From an uncultured Bacillaceae bacterium (GTDB lineage Bacteria; Bacillota; Bacilli; Bacillales; Bacillaceae_L): 64,000 bases of DNA. How positions within the stretch are numbered: position 1 is the stretch's first letter; each line of letters opens with the position of its first letter. The stretch spans positions 682,001 through 746,000 of the forward strand of contig CANMHG010000001.1 of assembly GCA_947497585.1 (NCBI GenBank), given 5' to 3'. The position numbers and the translations under genes were made by a program. Under the pieces are notes generated by a model. It was given only the letters and a program-made list of their open reading frames with translations. It was not told the DNA's origin and ran no database searches. Shown here in pieces: positions 27,720 through 35,863 of this stretch.

Positions 27720-28610
27720 TTATGGTAGTAAGGAAGTCATGTCTTGATAGGTTTCAGGACGGCGGTCTCGGTAAAACTGCCATGTATCACGAACCTCACG
27801 AATCATCTTTTTATTCATTTCGCCAATGATCACTTCATCTTGGTCACGACTTCCCATGGCTACGAAATTTCCACGCGGGTCAACCAAATATGATTGTCCG
27901 TAAAATTCACCCATGTTCCAAGGGCCTTCAAACCCTACACGGTTTATTGCCCCAAGAAAGTATCCATTTGCTACAGCATGTGCTGGTTGTTCAAGCTTCC
28001 ATAAATATTCAGATAGCCCAGCTACTGTTGCTGAAGGATTGAATACTACTTCAGCACCATTCAAACCTAGCAATCTAGCTCCCTCTGGAAAATGGCGGTC
28101 ATAACAAATATAGACACCTACTTTTGCAAAAGCCGTATCAAACACGGGATATCCTAAATTTCCAGGTTTAAAATAGAATTTTTCCCAAAATCCATATCCA
28201 TCATTCCCTACACCAACATGAGGAATGTGTTGCTTTCGGTATTTTCCTAAATAGGACCCATCTGCGTCGATAACAGCGGCTGTATTATAGTAGGTAGCGA
28301 TACCTTCTCTTTCATAGATTGGCAAAACAATAACGACCCCTAGTTCTTTTGCTAAGTCCTGAAAGCGTTTAGTCGTTGGACCATTAGGTATTTCTTCGGC
28401 TGCATCGTACCATTTCGTATTTTGCTCTGAGCAAAAGTATGGCCCATAAAAAATCTCTTGCAGGCAGATAATTTGTGCCCCTTTTGCCTTAGCCTCTCTT
28501 ACTAGTTTTATATGCTTTTCAATCGCTTTTTCTTTGTGAACCTCGACTGGTTGGTTTCCATCTACATCATTTGAAGCTTGAATAAGACCAATTTTCACTT
28601 GATCTGACAT
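27720..28610 (-). CDS. Beta-ureidopropionase / N-carbamoyl amidohydrolase (nitrilase superfamily)
   Basis: 296 aa carbon-nitrogen hydrolase. The catalytic Glu-Lys-Cys triad is visible in ICLQEIFYGP, KYRKQHIPH and VYICYDRHFPEGAR. Hydrolyses N-carbamoyl-beta-alanine to beta-alanine, CO2 and ammonia, the third step of the reductive pathway. AAGGGGGGC precedes the ATG. It is the promoter-proximal gene of the leftward operon; a cre-like box lies 32 bp upstream of the start. Confidence 0.9.
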   Translation of the reverse strand: MSDQVKIGLIQASNDVDGNQPVEVHKEKAIEKHIKLVREAKAKGAQIICLQEIFYGPYFCSEQNTKWYDAAEEIPNGPTTKRFQDLAKELGVVIVLPIYEREGIATYYNTAAVIDADGSYLGKYRKQHIPHVGVGNDGYGFWEKFYFKPGNLGYPVFDTAFAKVGVYICYDRHFPEGARLLGLNGAEVVFNPSATVAGLSEYLWKLEQPAHAVANGYFLGAINRVGFEGPWNMGEFYGQSYLVDPRGNFVAMGSRDQDEVIIGEMNKKMIREVRDTWQFYRDRRPETYQDMTSLLP

Positions 28611-28641
28611 CGGAAATGCCCCCCTTGTTTATTTTTAGGTT

Positions 28642-28655
28642 AGAAAACGCTTACA
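28642..28655 (-). promoter_or_regulatory. cre-like box (CcpA site) upstream of the pyrimidine operon
   Basis: Minus-strand TGTAAGCGTTTTCT matches TGWNANCGNTNWCA at 13 of 14 positions. It lies between the probable promoter region and the start of the first catabolic gene, where CcpA binding would block transcription in rich carbon. The rest of the 347 bp to the divergent hydrolase gene is AT-rich and without a gene. Confidence 0.6.
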
Positions 28656-28906
28656 GCTTAAAAGTAGTTACTAGGATGAATACTAGTTGTTTATAATCTA
28701 TGATATTCAAATTGACTGAAAAATTAGAACTTTATGTATATTTTACTTTTTTACAAATTTGATTGCATTATACACTCTGTTAAATGGTGTAGTACTTTTG
28801 TGTTGCAATGTGTAACATGTACAAAAATAAAGACTAAATTCATAGTTTTACTAATAGACTAAAAGTTGGTCAACTCTTCTTCTACTCATCAGGATGCAAC
28901 ATATGA

Positions 28907-28930
28907 TATAATGAATGAACATTCATTCAA
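28907..28930 (+). promoter_or_regulatory. TetR/FadR-like operator overlapping a -10 box
   Basis: Inverted repeat TGAATGA-N4-TCATTCA at 28912-28929, with perfect 7-bp arms, immediately after and overlapping TATAAT (28907-28912), 27 bp before the hydrolase start. The pattern is that of Bacillus FadR (TetR-family, acyl-CoA-responsive) operators. No convincing -35 box was found. Confidence 0.6.
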
Positions 28931-28956
28931 TTATTGCATAAAAGAGGTGTTGTACA

Positions 28957-29844
28957 ATGAACCGTATTGGCCCAATTGTCATTGTAGAAGGTCCAAATCA
29001 AAGTAAGGTTCCCTTTTCAAGAAGTTTATATATTGATTGTTCAGAAAAAGTGTTAATTGATTCAGGTGGAGAAGCTACTACCCTACAAACAATTAATAAA
29101 GAATCTGGGATAGATTTGATTATTAATACTCACTATCACCCTGATCATACACAGCACAATCATTTATTTAAAGATGCTTTAAAATGGATAAACCCAATCG
29201 AGTATAAAACGACTAGAACGATCGAGGGTGTCGCTAACGAGAATGGAATTTACCAGGAATGGGGCTCAAAAGGTGTGGAAATGTGGCGTAAATCTCTTCC
29301 ACAAGAATGGGTCGAAAATTTAGGTCAAATTACAGGTACCTATAATTACGAAACAGAATACTCCTTTGGTGGCGTTAAGGTACACTTTTTACATACGCCA
29401 GGACATACAAAAGGATTATCTTGTCCCTACTTTCCAGAACAAGGTGTTGTTTTTGTTGGGGATTACGATATGACCTCCTTTGGTCCTTGGTATAATGGAT
29501 CAGACGGAGATATTGATGATTTTATTTCTTCAGGTAAACATCTATTAACACTTGATGCGGATACCTTTATAACTGGACATCAGAAAGGAGTTTTTACTAA
29601 GCAAGAATTTAAGCAAGCTATGTCTGAATTTCTATCCATCATCGACAAACGTGATGAACGAATCGAACACTATGTTAGTCAAGGACTTAGCTTTGAAGAA
29701 CTTGCAACAGTAGGTATTTTCTATCCGAAAAAATTACTTTCAGAACCTCTCTTACAAACATGGGAACGCAGTGGGATTAGAAAGCATTTAATTCGCTTAG
29801 GACTTTCAGTTCCAGGTGCGAAACTTGAGTATTCACATAGTTAA
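28957..29844 (+). CDS. MBL-fold metallo-hydrolase
   Basis: 295 aa metallo-beta-lactamase-fold enzyme: NTHYHPDHTQHN, HTPGHTKG and VFVGDYDMTSFG provide a two-zinc site, and TGHQKGVF the last His. The C-terminal ~90 residues are helical. Substrate unknown; the upstream operator, if bound by FadR, would place it in fatty-acid or acyl-thioester metabolism. AAGAGGTG precedes the ATG. Single gene, ended by a strong terminator. Confidence 0.75.
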   Translation: MNRIGPIVIVEGPNQSKVPFSRSLYIDCSEKVLIDSGGEATTLQTINKESGIDLIINTHYHPDHTQHNHLFKDALKWINPIEYKTTRTIEGVANENGIYQEWGSKGVEMWRKSLPQEWVENLGQITGTYNYETEYSFGGVKVHFLHTPGHTKGLSCPYFPEQGVVFVGDYDMTSFGPWYNGSDGDIDDFISSGKHLLTLDADTFITGHQKGVFTKQEFKQAMSEFLSIIDKRDERIEHYVSQGLSFEELATVGIFYPKKLLSEPLLQTWERSGIRKHLIRLGLSVPGAKLEYSHS

Positions 29845-29850
29845 TGGATT

Positions 29851-29886
29851 AAACAGGGTTGTTATTTAGAGACCCTGTTTTTTTTG
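29851..29886 (+). terminator. Terminator of the MBL hydrolase gene
   Basis: Stem AAACAGGG/CCCTGTTT with a 14-nt loop and eight T. Confidence 0.88.
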
Positions 29887-29982
29887 TGTGAAATTTTATA
29901 CCTAAAGTCAAAATAATTTTTAATAGTTTAAAAATAAAGTAAAATAAAATCCATAACTACTAAATTGGAAGGTGGTTTCACT

Positions 29983-30999
29983 TTGAAAGAAAACTTTGAT
30001 ACACCTAACGCTGTTAAAAAGCCGGTTGAGATTAGTAAAGATGGGTCGTTTAAACGTCAAACAAACCGATTTACTACTCCATTTGGTAATGGACCAGGTG
30101 ATTTACCTGTTGAAGCGAACCGTTACCGACTTCTATGGTCACCTGCATGTCCTTGGGCACATCGATCTGTAATTGTTCGTAGAGTACTAGGATTAGAGAA
30201 TGTTATCAGTTTAGGAACTGCTAGTCCAATGCGCCCTATCCTACCACGTGTAGATTGGGAATTTTCTCTTGATGAAAATAGTACAGATCCTGTTTTAGGT
30301 ATTCGATACATGAGTGAAATTTATTTAAAAACAGACCCTGAATATGCTGGTCGACCAACGGTACCTGTTATCGTTGATGTCTTAAAAAATGAAGCAGTGA
30401 ACAATGATTATTTCAAGCTTACTAACTATTTTGAAACAGTTTGGGAACCATTCCATAAAAATAGTGCTCCTGATTTGTACCCTGAACACCTCCGCGCGGA
30501 TATTGACGCATTAAATGATGATATTTTTCATGACATCAATAATGGCGTATACAAGTGTGGTTTTGCTCAGTCACAAGAGTCCTATGAGGAAGCGTACGAT
30601 CGACTTTTCTCTCGTTTAGATGAATTAGAGGAACGGTTATCAAACCAACGCTTTTTATTTGGTGATTATATTACAGATTCTGATGTACGATTGTTTGCAA
30701 CACTAGTTCGATTTGATGCTGCCTACTATAACGGATTTAATACGAATCGTAATTTAATTCGTGAATATAACCACTTATGGGGCTATGTTCGTGACCTTTA
30801 TCAAACAGAAGGTTTTGGTGATACTACTGATTTTGATGCGATAAAAAAACATTATCATACGTCTATCACCATTTCGCCGGAAAAAAATGAAGTAAAAATC
30901 CTACCTAAAGGGCCTGATTTAACTATTTGGAACTCTGAACATAATCGCCATCTTTTAAGTAGTCAAGATGATAAGTTTCTTATTAAAAAAGGGAGTTGA
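29983..30999 (+). CDS. Glutathionyl-hydroquinone reductase-like (ECM4/YqjG) transferase
   Basis: 338 aa. N-terminal thioredoxin-like domain with the family signature SPACPWAHRSVIVRRVLGLE (catalytic Cys56 of CPWAH), C-terminal all-helical GST domain (about 160-310). The family reduces glutathionyl-hydroquinones. Bacillaceae generally lack glutathione and use bacillithiol, so the true thiol partner is probably different. The start is TTG (29983) with AAGGTGG 7 nt upstream; an earlier in-frame TTG overlaps this ribosome binding site. Followed by a coupled acetyltransferase gene. Confidence 0.85.
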   Translation: MKENFDTPNAVKKPVEISKDGSFKRQTNRFTTPFGNGPGDLPVEANRYRLLWSPACPWAHRSVIVRRVLGLENVISLGTASPMRPILPRVDWEFSLDENSTDPVLGIRYMSEIYLKTDPEYAGRPTVPVIVDVLKNEAVNNDYFKLTNYFETVWEPFHKNSAPDLYPEHLRADIDALNDDIFHDINNGVYKCGFAQSQESYEEAYDRLFSRLDELEERLSNQRFLFGDYITDSDVRLFATLVRFDAAYYNGFNTNRNLIREYNHLWGYVRDLYQTEGFGDTTDFDAIKKHYHTSITISPEKNEVKILPKGPDLTIWNSEHNRHLLSSQDDKFLIKKGS

Positions 31000-31004
31000 T
31001 TTCA

Positions 31005-31505
31005 TTGAACATTCGAGATGCTTTACCTCATGAAGTCCCTTTTATCCGAGAACAACGTGTTTCTGCTTACAATGAACATGCACAGTCTATCCCAACTGTT
31101 CATTGGAATGCTTTAAGAAAAGCAATTTCTTCAGATGCTGATATTCAGCCTGGAGTTGAGCTAATTGTTGCAGAAAGTGATGGCGAGATTTTGGGAAGTG
31201 TTGCCCTCTTCCCTCCCAAAACGGATGCTTATGAAGGTTTTATCGAAGAATTAGAACATGCTGAAATCCGATTGCTAGCCGTCTCTCCAGCTGCTCGTGG
31301 AAAAGGTGTGGCATCAGCACTAATTCAAGAATGTATAAAGCGCACTAAGGCAAAAGGTTTTGATGCAATCGGATTACATACTGGAGACTTCATGGAAAGT
31401 GCGATGGCACTATATGAAAGGATTGGTTTTGAGAGATTGCCAGAATATGATTTTGAACCGGCCAATGACGGTATTATTGTGAAGGCGTTTCGGTTAGAAA
31501 TATAA
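31005..31505 (+). CDS. GNAT-family N-acetyltransferase
   Basis: 166 aa. Acetyl-CoA-binding motif A is visible as IRLLAVSPAARGKGVASALIQEC, with motif B in ALYERIGFERLPEYDF. Substrate unknown. The start is TTG at 31005, 9 nt after AAAGGGAG; an earlier TTG (30996) overlaps the upstream stop and the ribosome binding site. Likely co-transcribed with the GST-like and Gfo/Idh genes. Confidence 0.82.
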   Translation: MNIRDALPHEVPFIREQRVSAYNEHAQSIPTVHWNALRKAISSDADIQPGVELIVAESDGEILGSVALFPPKTDAYEGFIEELEHAEIRLLAVSPAARGKGVASALIQECIKRTKAKGFDAIGLHTGDFMESAMALYERIGFERLPEYDFEPANDGIIVKAFRLEI

Positions 31506-31528
31506 TTTGGATTAAGGAGTGTTTGAGT

Positions 31529-32605
31529 ATGAGTAAAATAAGAGTTGGAATTATTGGTACAGGTTTCGGGGCAAAAGTTCATGCGCCATTGATGAAGTTG
31601 CATGGAGGCTTTGAGGTTGTTGCAATTTCTAGTGTATCACGAGGCAATGTGGATGAAGTTCGAAACACAAGTTTAGTTGATAATGTTTATACTGACTGGA
31701 AGTTTATGCTTGAAAAAGAAGAGCTTGATTTAGTTGTAGTTGCATCTGCAGTTCACTTACATAAAGAAATGGTATGTGCTGCTTATAAAAAAGGAGTTCA
31801 TGTTTTGTGTGAAAAGCCAATGGCATTTGATACAACCGAGACAGAAGAAATGATCTCTGCAAGTGAGAATGCAGGGAAACTTGGTCTGATTAATCATGAG
31901 TTCAGATTCCTCCCTGCCCGTTCTAAGGTTAAGGAAATCCTGGAAAGTGGAAGTTTAGGTGATATAACGCATATTCGCTATCAAGCTTCCTTTGCAAACT
32001 ACTCGGGTCTTTCTACTAGATCTCGTGGCTGGCTTGGTCAAAGAGAAACAGGCGGAGGAATGCTTGGTGCACTTGGTTCACACATGATTGATGCTCTTCA
32101 CTGGTGGACAAATAGTAGATTTAGTGAGGTGTTTGCAAATCTTCCTATCCATGTACCTACTTCAAACGAGGATAATGGAACAGTTGAAGTACGAACTGCC
32201 GATGATGGATTTCAAGTAATTGGTACCCTAACTTGTGGTTCAACGGTTACACTTGAGTTAATCTCAGCTGCACGTCATACAAAAGATACATGGCGTCTTG
32301 AGGTGTTTGGTAAAGATGGCACACTTGTCATGTTAGATGATAACAAAGTGTTCCTTGGCTCTGGTGATGCTGGACTAGAAAGTGTAGAACTAGCTCCAGA
32401 AATTAAAGCGCCTGAGGAAATGCCAGCCGTTGCCGCTCGTTACTATAACGGATTTCATCGTATGCTAGATGCACTTCAAGGGACAATGCAAAATGGTGTA
32501 AAACACCCTTACCTTGCAGATTTTGAAAACGGACATACAACTCAAAAGGTGTTAGATGCTGTTAGACGTTCACACGAGGAAGGTAGAAGGGTTAAAGTTG
32601 AGTAA
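31529..32605 (+). CDS. Gfo/Idh/MocA-family oxidoreductase
   Basis: 358 aa NAD(P)-dependent dehydrogenase. N-terminal Rossmann fold (VGIIGTGFGAKVHAPLM) with the CEKPMAFDTTETEEM motif carrying the family's EKP lysine; the C-terminal alpha/beta domain starts near residue 125. Sugar or inositol derivatives are usual substrates; none can be assigned. The ATG is 9 nt after AAGGAG, and the TTG two codons earlier is too close to it. Last gene of the group, followed by a terminator. Confidence 0.82.
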   Translation: MSKIRVGIIGTGFGAKVHAPLMKLHGGFEVVAISSVSRGNVDEVRNTSLVDNVYTDWKFMLEKEELDLVVVASAVHLHKEMVCAAYKKGVHVLCEKPMAFDTTETEEMISASENAGKLGLINHEFRFLPARSKVKEILESGSLGDITHIRYQASFANYSGLSTRSRGWLGQRETGGGMLGALGSHMIDALHWWTNSRFSEVFANLPIHVPTSNEDNGTVEVRTADDGFQVIGTLTCGSTVTLELISAARHTKDTWRLEVFGKDGTLVMLDDNKVFLGSGDAGLESVELAPEIKAPEEMPAVAARYYNGFHRMLDALQGTMQNGVKHPYLADFENGHTTQKVLDAVRRSHEEGRRVKVE

Positions 32606-32613
32606 AATATATG

Positions 32614-32652
32614 GAGCTGAACTGGATTATATGATCTGGCTCAGCTTTTTTT
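32614..32652 (+). terminator. Terminator after the Gfo/Idh gene
   Basis: Stem GAGCTGA/TCAGCTT closing a ~20-nt loop, followed by seven T. Confidence 0.65.
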
Positions 32653-32677
32653 GCTCTCCTACCTGATTCTATTAAAA

Positions 32678-32790
32678 TATTCGCAGGGAAAATCAGTTTT
32701 CTCGTGTATTTCTCTGTATTCTCGCTCAAAAGGAAATTTATTCGTCCACCAAGATCTTTTATTCGCGATTCTTCACAAATTATTCGCTTT
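32678..32790. repeat. Second phased intergenic array, 20-21 bp period
   Basis: TCG cores, mostly in an ATTCGC or TCTCGC context, start at 32681, 32702, 32722, 32742, 32763 and 32784: spacings 21, 20, 20, 21, 21. The sequence between cores is not conserved. It lies between the terminator of the Gfo/Idh gene and the 55-aa coiled-coil gene. A minus-strand ORF spans it but has no ribosome binding site. Confidence 0.6.
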
Positions 32791-32884
32791 ACCAACATTA
32801 CCGTTTGAGCCTCCCCTTTGAACTTCCAAACCTTTTAAGCTAAACTATCAATATACTTTTTATAAACAGAAAGTGGTGAAACAC

Positions 32885-33052
32885 GTGACTAAAGTAAATA
32901 TTGAATATAAAATAACTGAACTTAAGCTCGAATATGTTCGCCTACAAGGTGATATTGAACGTCTTGAATCACTGGGCCATTCATTTGAAAAGCTTGAACT
33001 AAGGCTTACGGAGATTGAAAAAGAAATTCAAGAATATCGATTATTAAAATAG
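32885..33052 (+). CDS. Small coiled-coil protein, SE1832-like
   Basis: 55 aa, GTG start after AAAGTGGTGAAACAC. Entirely helical with heptad leucines (ITELKLEYVRLQGDIERLESLGHSFEKLELRLTEIEKEIQEYRLLK). Resembles the short SE1832-type family of Bacillales as I remember it; function unknown. Followed by a strong terminator, so a monocistronic gene. Confidence 0.65.
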   Translation: MTKVNIEYKITELKLEYVRLQGDIERLESLGHSFEKLELRLTEIEKEIQEYRLLK

Positions 33053-33061
33053 CTTCACAAC

Positions 33062-33090
33062 AGCAGTTCAAAAATTGAGCTGCTTTTTTT
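33062..33090 (+). terminator. Terminator after the 55-aa gene
   Basis: Stem AGCAGTTCAA/TTGAGCTGCT (one G-T pair) followed by eight T. Confidence 0.88.
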
Positions 33091-33182
33091 TATGTTTGCT
33101 CCTCAATTTCCCTTTATATAAGTATATTTTTACGCTAATGATAAAAAATAAACTCAAACTACTATTTATGAGGAATTAGCGA

Positions 33183-34670
33183 ATGAAGATTACTTTAAAG
33201 AAGATATTTCAACAGATCGGATTAAAGTGTGATGAAGATATTGTGATTAACGGAATTGAATTCGATTCAAGAAAAATTAAAAAAGGTAATCTTTTTGTTG
33301 CTATTTCAGGACATATTTCAGATGGCCATACCTTTATACAAGCAGCGATAGACAATGGAGCTGCTGTGGTTATTGGGGAAAAGAAGTTAAAGGAAGCAGT
33401 TTCAGTCCCCTATTACCAAGTTGATAATTCAAGAGCACTTTTATCACAATTGGCTAATGCTTTTTTTCAAGAGCCTCAATATAAGCATAAGGTAATTGGT
33501 ATCACTGGAACGAACGGCAAAACCACGACGGCATATATGCTGCATCATATTTTAACAACGAACGGTAAATCAGCTTCTCTTATAGGAACAGTTGGATACA
33601 TTATAAATGGAAAACAGCATGAGTCCAGCTTAACCACACCTGACGCAATCACCTTACAAAAAATGATTTACGAAAGCATTGATGACTATGTAGTTATGGA
33701 AGTTTCTTCACACGGTCTAGATCAATATCGCGTGGCTTGTCCATTGTTTGATTACGCATTATTTACTAATTTAACTCATGAACATCTTGATTACCATTTG
33801 GATTTAGAAACCTATTATCAAACAAAGAAAAAACTATTTAACTGTCTTAAAACCGAAGGGAAAGCCATTGTTGGTACGTATACCCTTTGGGGTGAGAGAT
33901 TATATAGAGAGCTATATAACGAAAAAGTACGTATTTTTTCATATGGGCAGAAAAAGCGGAAAGAAACCATTTATTTGAAGTCGTACACTTCCACTCCAAC
34001 AGCAACTTTTATCGTACAAGATTATGGTGAAGAATATCAAATTCAGATGAAAATTCCAGGAAAACACAATTTATTAAATGCCCTTGGAAGTTATATTTGC
34101 GCACGAGATATGGGGTTTTCTCCTGGAGAAGTTATATCAGCTTTGGAGAAGTTTGAAGGGGCACCAGGAAGATTTGAGGAAATCCTTACACCAATTGGTG
34201 CGAAGGTGATTATTGATTATGCCCATACACCCGATGGCCTTTCTCATGCTTTAGAAACAGCTACTTATTGTATCAATAATGATCTTTATCATATATTTGG
34301 TTTTAGAGGAAATCGTGATTGTTCGAAGCGCAAGGAAATGGTTGAGATTAGTCAGAAGTATTGTCATCATGTATTTTTAACACTGGATGATTTGAACGGG
34401 ATCGAAAAAGAACGAATGGTTAAGGAATTGTTTGAGCTAAGTTATCCATACGCTAATGTTTCCGTGATTGAAGACAGAACGGAGGCGATTTCACAAACTC
34501 TAGACTTACTGCAAAAAGGTGATGGGTTAATTATTACTGGAAAAGGACCAGAGAAATATAAAGAACGGTATAACTATCCCACCCTTACCGATAAGGAAAC
34601 AGTCCTTCGTTTTTTACAGGATTCAATAATATATGATGAAAAAATTCGTGACCAGGAACAAAAACGATAA
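33183..34670 (+). CDS. MurE-like Mur ligase paralogue
   Basis: 495 aa, full three-domain Mur ligase: N-terminal UDP-binding domain (FDSRKIKKGNLFVAISG), central ATPase with P-loop GITGTNGKTTTAYML, and a C-terminal ligase domain. MurE adds meso-diaminopimelate or Lys to UDP-MurNAc-dipeptide. Here the DAP-recognition motif DNPR is replaced (TLDDLNGIE), GCGGDRD reads GFRGNRD and GKGHE reads GKGPE. It stands alone with no division or cell-wall genes nearby. So probably a second, divergent enzyme with altered amino-acid specificity rather than the housekeeping MurE. Confidence 0.8.
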   Translation: MKITLKKIFQQIGLKCDEDIVINGIEFDSRKIKKGNLFVAISGHISDGHTFIQAAIDNGAAVVIGEKKLKEAVSVPYYQVDNSRALLSQLANAFFQEPQYKHKVIGITGTNGKTTTAYMLHHILTTNGKSASLIGTVGYIINGKQHESSLTTPDAITLQKMIYESIDDYVVMEVSSHGLDQYRVACPLFDYALFTNLTHEHLDYHLDLETYYQTKKKLFNCLKTEGKAIVGTYTLWGERLYRELYNEKVRIFSYGQKKRKETIYLKSYTSTPTATFIVQDYGEEYQIQMKIPGKHNLLNALGSYICARDMGFSPGEVISALEKFEGAPGRFEEILTPIGAKVIIDYAHTPDGLSHALETATYCINNDLYHIFGFRGNRDCSKRKEMVEISQKYCHHVFLTLDDLNGIEKERMVKELFELSYPYANVSVIEDRTEAISQTLDLLQKGDGLIITGKGPEKYKERYNYPTLTDKETVLRFLQDSIIYDEKIRDQEQKR

Positions 34671-34712
34671 GGAAGCCTTCATATTAACATGGGCTTCCTT
34701 GTTAATTTTTTT
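34669..34712. terminator. Bidirectional terminator between convergent genes
   Basis: Stem AAGGAAGCC/GGCTTCCTT, 14-nt loop, GTTAATTTTTTT on the plus side. Confidence 0.82.
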
Positions 34713-35724
34713 ATTGGAAAATAAACAACACAATATAATATACGACCATACAAATTAACCCAATTGGAATGCCAAATCGTGCCCATTCTACACTAGTAAT
34801 GTTAAGCTTACCTGCTGCAATGATGTTAGGAATATTCCCTGGGATTAGCATCCCCCCGCTAATTAATAGACCCAATAAGATAGCTCGAATAGTTTCTGCA
34901 TCCATTGAAGGACTGATTTCAGCAGCTGCAAGTGTTGCATTATCTAATACAGCTGAAATGATATTTAACCAGTATAACAAGGCAGGTTGTAGGCCAAGAA
35001 TATACGCATCAATTAATGGTTTAAAACCGTTTCCTAGATACGTCAATCCCATAACAAAAATGTAAATTTTAAAAGACCTAACAAGTACCTCAGTGTAGCT
35101 TTCTATAGGTTGGTTCGCTGTTAATCCTTTTTCACGAGAAATTGGCTTGATAAAAATAGGTGTTAGAAGTCCCAATACAATTACCGCAGTAACAACCTCA
35201 GGTCCGATTAGTTTGAATAGGAGGAAAAAGTCTCCGTTAAGCTTACTGACCGTAATGGTACTTAGTGGTTCACCAATTGGTGTTAAAGCCGCTCCAAGTC
35301 CAATTGAAAAACACGCTAAAATCGTAAAGCGAATTTCTGATTGGCGGTCTAGTGCTATTACGCTGATTAGCGTTACTAAAATAATGGCGGCAATAATTGC
35401 AGTAATCATACTTGAAGCAAGCCCTAAAATAATAACAGTTATTGCGAAGAAAACTCTTGGTGACAACACGCGGATTAGTAATACTATTGAACGCTCAATC
35501 GGTTCTTTTAGCCATTTGCACAACAGACCCGCTATCAATACGGCTATACTTATATTTATTGGATCCATAAGTGCTTTACTTATGATTGTACGATCCATAG
35601 AGTTACTTACAATACAAGCAGCAACCCCCATAACAAGTAGAAATAATTCTAAATTGCGCTCTACCGTCTTATTCCAAAAAGGCAAAAACAACACGAACAC
35701 CAAGATGACAACTAGTCCTATCAT
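34711..35724 (-). CDS. DUF1646 family membrane transporter-like protein
   Basis: 337 aa with about ten membrane segments. The stretch SIGLGAALTPIGEPLSTITVSKL and the later ILLGLLISGGMLIPGNIPNIIAAG form the two inverted-repeat signature regions seen in ion-transporter-superfamily (NhaD/ArsB-like) proteins and in DUF1646. Substrate is unknown; Na+/H+ exchange is a possible guess. AGAGGGATC precedes the ATG. Monocistronic. Confidence 0.72.
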   Translation of the reverse strand: MIGLVVILVFVLFLPFWNKTVERNLELFLLVMGVAACIVSNSMDRTIISKALMDPINISIAVLIAGLLCKWLKEPIERSIVLLIRVLSPRVFFAITVIILGLASSMITAIIAAIILVTLISVIALDRQSEIRFTILACFSIGLGAALTPIGEPLSTITVSKLNGDFFLLFKLIGPEVVTAVIVLGLLTPIFIKPISREKGLTANQPIESYTEVLVRSFKIYIFVMGLTYLGNGFKPLIDAYILGLQPALLYWLNIISAVLDNATLAAAEISPSMDAETIRAILLGLLISGGMLIPGNIPNIIAAGKLNITSVEWARFGIPIGLICMVVYYIVLFIFQ

Positions 35725-35807
35725 AGCTTCAGATCCCTCTTACCAAAATTTTATAATTCACTAACCACTATTAACCCTATTCGGACTAGTATCAAAATAT
35801 GACAGAA

Positions 35808-35859
35808 GGGGCCTGACCCCCGGCGCTTTAAAGCGTTAGCGCACCGGGGGTCAGGCCCC
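35808..35859. repeat. REP-like palindrome, copy 1
   Basis: Left arm GGGGCCTGACCCCCGG, short centre containing CTTTAAAG, right arm GCACCGGGGGTCAGGCCCC. Near-perfect inverted repeat of ~16-19 bp arms. Its right end lies 4 bp from the stop codon of the MHYT kinase gene. Confidence 0.9.
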
Positions 35860-35863
35860 AAAT

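Noticed and set aside
32592-32798. Minus-strand 68-codon ORF across the second phased array
   Set aside because: No ribosome binding site, overlaps the terminator of the Gfo/Idh gene and the periodic repeat; probably a by-product of the 21-bp (7-codon) period.
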